A stretch of DNA of 7,926 nucleotides from an uncultured Oscillochloris sp. (GTDB lineage Bacteria > Chloroflexota > Chloroflexia > Chloroflexales > Chloroflexaceae). Below the pieces are notes generated by a model, which ran no database searches, was not told the origin of the DNA, and saw only the letters and a program-made list of their open reading frames with translations. Shown piece by piece: positions 5,843-7,926 of the stretch; within the stretch, counting starts at the first letter, position 1; every line of letters begins with the position of its first letter. The stretch is taken from contig CAIRFY010000643.1 of the NCBI GenBank assembly GCA_903877945.1, forward strand, positions 1 to 7,926. The letters are read 5' to 3'. Both the position numbers and the translations under genes were made by a program.

Positions 5843-6526
5843 CTACCGGCTGCGCGTCACACCCACGCGGGCGCAGTGCGCTGCCAGCGGGCAGACGCTA
5901 CAGCGCGGCGACGTGGGGTGGCAGATGTGCTGTCCGAGGGTGACGAGGAGGTTGTTGATCGGAATCCAGTAACGTGGTGGCAACTGGGCGCGTAGCACCT
6001 GTTCGGTGGCGTCGGGGTTTTTAGAGGCCACATAGCCCCAGCGGTTGCAGATGCGGTGAACGTGGATGTCCACACAGATGCCGGGCAGCCCAAACCCGGC
6101 GGTGATCACCAGGTTGGCCGTCTTGCGGCCCACACCGGGCAACTCCAGGAGCGCGTCGAGGTCGGACGGCACCGCGCCACCGTAGCGATCCAGCAGGATG
6201 GCGCAGATCTGAATAATGCTGCGGGCCTTGGTACGGTAGAAACCCACCGGGTAGATCACCTCGGCCAGACGCTCAGCGCCGAGGGCCAGTATGGTCGCAG
6301 GTGTATCGGCCACCGCGAAGAGCCGAGGGGCCACCACCGCCGTAAGCGTGTCTTTCGTGCGCAGGCTGAGGATGGTGGCCACCAGGATGCGGAACGGAGA
6401 TCGTTGCTGCTGGCCCATCTGGTCGATCAGCGGCTGCGCGAAGGCGGGCATCGCATCAGACAGGATCTGCATCACCGCATTGATCGGGAAGTCGGGCCGG
6501 GGCGATGGGGCGGGGGCGCGGGGCAT
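5843..6526 (-). CDS. nth: Endonuclease III (DNA glycosylase/AP lyase)
   Basis: A base-excision repair enzyme that removes oxidised pyrimidines and cleaves the abasic site by beta-elimination. Numbering from ATG 6526 (227 aa), the helix-hairpin-helix is LPGVGRKTA (129-137) with catalytic Lys135. The second catalytic residue is Asp153 in VDIHVHR, where most family members have VDTHV. The C-terminus carries a complete 4Fe-4S loop, Cys202-x6-Cys209-x2-Cys212-x5-Cys218. The substrate-side block reads ILSLRTKDT rather than the LLSAQ form of E. coli, a variant consistent with more distant relatives. The start at 6526 is chosen because AGGAG lies 6 nt upstream; ATG 6529 and ATG 6547 are in frame, but the latter lacks a ribosome site. 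The gene is divergent from the response regulator with an intergenic gap of about 96 bp. Confidence 0.95.
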   Translation of the reverse strand: MPRAPAPSPRPDFPINAVMQILSDAMPAFAQPLIDQMGQQQRSPFRILVATILSLRTKDTLTAVVAPRLFAVADTPATILALGAERLAEVIYPVGFYRTKARSIIQICAILLDRYGGAVPSDLDALLELPGVGRKTANLVITAGFGLPGICVDIHVHRICNRWGYVASKNPDATEQVLRAQLPPRYWIPINNLLVTLGQHICHPTSPRCSVCPLAAHCARVGVTRSR

Positions 6527-6532
6527 CATCCA

Positions 6533-6537
6533 CTCCT
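6533..6537 (-). promoter_or_regulatory. Ribosome binding site deciding the nth start
   Basis: AGGAG on the minus strand lies 6 nt before ATG 6526 and 3 nt before ATG 6529. It lies inside the reading frame if the upstream ATG 6547 were used, which argues against that start. Confidence 0.6.
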
Positions 6538-6622
6538 GTTCCTGCATTGTGTTATGATATGCGTCATGGTAGCACGAATAGACTAGAATACCGCATGCCT
6601 CCTGAGGGCGAGGAGCCGGGTG

Positions 6623-6988
6623 ATGGCCAAGATCTTACTCGTCGAAGATAATGAGATGAACCGCGACATGCTGTCGCGACGGCTACAGCGCAAGGGCTAC
6701 GATGTGGTGATCGCGATAGACGGCGAGCAGGGTGTGGCAATGGCGCGCACTGAGCTTCCCGACCTAATTCTGATGGATATGAGCCTGCCGGTACTGGATG
6801 GCTGGGAGGCCACCCGTGCGATCAAGGCGACGCCCGAGATCACCGGCGTGCCTGTGATCGCCCTCACCGCCCACGCGATGGCGGGTGACCAGGAGAAGTG
6901 CTTCGCCGCCGGTTGCGATGATTACGACACCAAGCCGGTTGACCTGCCCCGCCTACTCGCGAAGATCGAGGTGTTGCTGAGTCGTTAG
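6623..6988 (+). CDS. Stand-alone response-regulator receiver (CheY-like)
   Basis: A single 121-aa receiver domain with every phosphorylation residue: acidic pair Glu8-Asp9 in LLVEDNEMNR, phospho-acceptor Asp52 in ILMDMSLPVLDGWEA, Thr82 in IALTAHA and Lys104 in DTKPVDL. It should accept phosphate from a histidine kinase in the cytoplasm. With no output domain it would act by protein contact or phosphorelay. VEDNEMNRDML and the TAHAM segment resemble receivers attached to hybrid kinases, so a phosphorelay partner is likely. ATG 6623 is chosen because AGGAG (6611-6615) ends 7 nt before it; a GTG at 6620 is in frame but less well spaced. No kinase is nearby, so the partner is unknown. A strong hairpin follows 15 nt after the stop. 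Confidence 0.95.
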   Translation: MAKILLVEDNEMNRDMLSRRLQRKGYDVVIAIDGEQGVAMARTELPDLILMDMSLPVLDGWEATRAIKATPEITGVPVIALTAHAMAGDQEKCFAAGCDDYDTKPVDLPRLLAKIEVLLSR

Positions 6989-7003
6989 GGTGGCGCGATC
7001 AGG

Positions 7004-7048
7004 CTTTTGCTGGTGGTTGGCGACAGTGTCGCCAATCACCAGCAAAAG
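7004..7048. terminator. 22-bp hairpin between convergent genes, probable bidirectional terminator
   Basis: The arms 7004-7025 (starting CTTTTGCTGGTG) and 7027-7048 (ending CACCAGCAAAAG) are complementary at 21 of 22 positions, the exception being a G-U pair in RNA. One base separates the arms. It lies 15 nt after the receiver stop and overlaps the last codons and TGA (7036-7038) of the CinA-like gene. There is no U-tract outside the stem in either direction, although the stem begins with TTTT and ends with AAAA. Intrinsic termination is therefore plausible but not textbook. Confidence 0.65.
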
Positions 7049-7566
7049 AGATCTTCGTCTGATCTGAGCGCCAGCCGCACATCATCACGCACACCGCACA
7101 TAACGGCGATAGCACCGATCACCAGCCGCGATACCAGATCCTCCTGCTCCTCGCGCCCGCGCTCCCTGTTCATCGATAGCGTATAGCCATACACCACGTT
7201 TGCCTCACGGATCGCCAGGAAGCAGCGGTCGGCCCCGCGCCGCTCGCGGTCGGTGGCGAGGGCCGCCGTGCAGCCCACCCCCAGCAGCGGCCCGTCTCGA
7301 TCAGAGAGCAGGGACGCCCGTGTGTAGGCTCGCACCGCCATCGCCCGCGCCACCTCAGCACTCACCGACTGGGTTGGCGGAGCGCCTAGCAGCGCCTCCA
7401 GCGAGCGCGGTGCGTAGCAGTCAATCGCCTCCAGCAGCGTGCGTGATGATCCTGCCACGCGATGCAGCCACCATAGAGCCAGGCTACCCGCCCCCGCAAA
7501 GGCGTACACGACTCGCGGCGGCATCGCGTGGATTCGCCCGACCAGCGCTTGTAAATCCTCTTCCAT
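7036..7566 (-). CDS. CinA C-terminal-like protein, divergent
   Basis: A 176-aa protein with the layout of the CinA/PncC amidase domain. A nucleotide-loop-like segment is YAFAGAGSLALWWLHRVAGS (21-40), then SRTLLEAIDCYAPRSLEALLGA (positions 41-62), SVSAEVARAMAVRAY (67-81) and GVGCTAALATDRERRGADR (96-114). True PncC enzymes remove the amide from nicotinamide mononucleotide using Ser, Tyr and Lys in AESCTGG and TYSNEAK blocks. Here the first block reads AFAGAGS and the second CYAPRSLE, so only Tyr51 seems retained and catalysis by the known route is doubtful. It resembles a variant CinA-like subfamily also found in eukaryotes, whose role I do not know. The start is ATG 7566, preceded by GAGGAGGAG; the in-frame TTG at 7581 overlaps that ribosome site and is unlikely. 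No signal peptide is seen. A promoter candidate lies about 140 nt upstream. Confidence 0.75.
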   Translation of the reverse strand: MEEDLQALVGRIHAMPPRVVYAFAGAGSLALWWLHRVAGSSRTLLEAIDCYAPRSLEALLGAPPTQSVSAEVARAMAVRAYTRASLLSDRDGPLLGVGCTAALATDRERRGADRCFLAIREANVVYGYTLSMNRERGREEQEDLVSRLVIGAIAVMCGVRDDVRLALRSDEDLFCW

Positions 7567-7570
7567 TGTG

Positions 7571-7579
7571 CTCCTCCTC
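7571..7579 (-). promoter_or_regulatory. Strong ribosome binding site of the CinA-like gene
   Basis: GAGGAGGAG on the minus strand, ending 4 nt before ATG 7566. Because it is so strong and overlaps the alternative TTG codon at 7581, it fixes the start at 7566. Confidence 0.7.
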
Positions 7580-7716
7580 AATACAAGACTCGTGAGTGCT
7601 TTGCAACTCGTGACCTTATGATACGTGATAGTGCGCTGGTTCCTGTGCCCACCTGTGCCAATCGGGCAAACATAGCAAAATATTCAGCCCACGCGCCCTG
7701 TTCTGTATAAAAACTC

Positions 7717-7745
7717 ACTATACTTTCTTCAATAATCTGGCACAA
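7717..7745 (-). promoter_or_regulatory. Sigma70-like promoter for the CinA-like gene
   Basis: On the minus strand TTGTGC (7745-7740) and TATAGT (7722-7717) are separated by exactly 17 nt in an AT-rich island within GC-rich DNA. Transcription would begin near 7709-7710, giving a leader of about 143 nt before ATG 7566. The rest of that leader (7580-7708) shows no feature I can name. The -35 lies 7 bp from the duplicated block flanking palindrome copy 4. Confidence 0.5.
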
Positions 7746-7752
7746 TTAAAGA

Positions 7753-7907
7753 GGTTTTCCGCCTAGGGCTACGTCAAAGTCGTGTGGTCGCCGGACAGCC
7801 CTCACCCCCCTGCCCCTCTCCCCGTGAGGGAGAGGGGCAGGGGGTGAGGGGGCCGGATCTGACTTTGCTCATGCCCTGGTTTTCCGCCTAGGGCTACGTC
7901 AAAGTCG
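7753..7907. repeat. 30-bp perfect direct repeat flanking palindrome copy 4
   Basis: The block starting GGTTTTCCGCCTAGGGCTAC at 7753-7782 recurs without change at 7878-7907, 125 bp later. Each block contains the outer arm of palindrome copy 4 (AGGGCTACGTCAAAGTC), so the array looks like one palindrome plus a second left end. This could come from tandem insertion, unequal recombination or partial duplication. The remaining 19 bases to the window end show nothing further. Confidence 0.9.
7765..7877. repeat. Intergenic palindromic repeat, copy 4
   Basis: The core 7799-7850 has arms starting CCCTCACCCCCCTG and ending CAGGGGGTGAGGG. The outer arms AGGGCTACGTCAAAGTC (7765-7781) and GACTTTGCTCATGCCCT (7861-7877) pair at both ends (7 bp and 5 bp) around a 5x5 mismatch. 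The right outer arm could pair equally well with the copy of the left arm at 7890-7906, which makes two mutually exclusive hairpins. It lies upstream of the CinA-like promoter. Confidence 0.85.
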
Positions 7908-7926
7908 CCCGGCATCACCGCCGCCG

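Noticed and set aside
6056..6586. 176-codon plus-strand frame opposite nth
   Set aside because: It lies antisense to an intact endonuclease III with all catalytic and Fe-S residues and has no family motif.
6548..6622. Promoter in the nth-receiver divergent gap
   Set aside because: TAGAAT at 6584-6589 could be a -10 but no acceptable -35 is found 16-18 nt upstream, and nothing clear appears for nth.
3325..7566. A new defence or signalling island built from the CHAT, receiver and CinA-like genes
   Set aside because: The genes are on different strands, separated by an ordinary symporter and nth, with no shared operon or partner domains.

Overview
The window looks like a piece of a GC-rich bacterial chromosome, most likely from the Chloroflexota (a Chloroflexus/Roseiflexus-type filamentous organism or a relative). 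This assignment is inferred from base composition, protein flavour and the intergenic C/G-rich palindromes beginning CCCTCACCCCC, and was not tested by a search. No tRNA, rRNA, CRISPR array, transposase or phage gene was seen.

Layout, left to right. Positions 1-749 (minus strand) carry the start of a Pro-rich lipoprotein gene that runs off the window, preceded by a hotdog-fold acyl-CoA thioesterase in a probable two-gene operon. Positions 750-983 hold repeats: palindrome copy 1 and a nine-unit heptamer tract that abuts the next stop codon. Positions 984-3150 (minus) are a probable two-gene unit, a 2-dehydropantoate 2-reductase (panE family) followed within 4 nt, or 49 nt with the later start, by a nucleoside-type ABC permease. 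Palindrome copy 2 lies just upstream of panE. Positions 3325-3975 (minus) encode a small stand-alone CHAT-fold protein in which Tyr replaces the catalytic Cys. The 431-nt gap at 3976-4406 contains an inverted repeat in the CHAT leader and palindrome copy 3, whose centre is interrupted by a 109-bp element that is itself an inverted repeat with internal hairpins. Positions 4407-5825 (plus) encode a GPH-type sugar/cation symporter, convergent with nth (endonuclease III) at 5843-6526 (minus). nth is divergent from a stand-alone CheY-like receiver (6623-6988, plus). The receiver converges on a CinA-like gene (7036-7566, minus), and a 22-bp hairpin overlaps the latter's stop codon. The last 360 nt hold a good sigma70-like promoter for the CinA-like gene and palindrome copy 4, flanked by a 30-bp direct duplication.

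The genes are a mixed housekeeping and accessory set: fatty acyl-CoA turnover, a CoA-precursor-type reductase, transport, base-excision repair and signalling. I see no single pathway joining them. Most of the unusual content is non-coding, namely the repeat family, its nested composite copy and the convergent hairpin. Among proteins, the CHAT and CinA-like genes stand out because both appear to have lost residues that define catalysis in their families. I found no convincing new multi-gene system.
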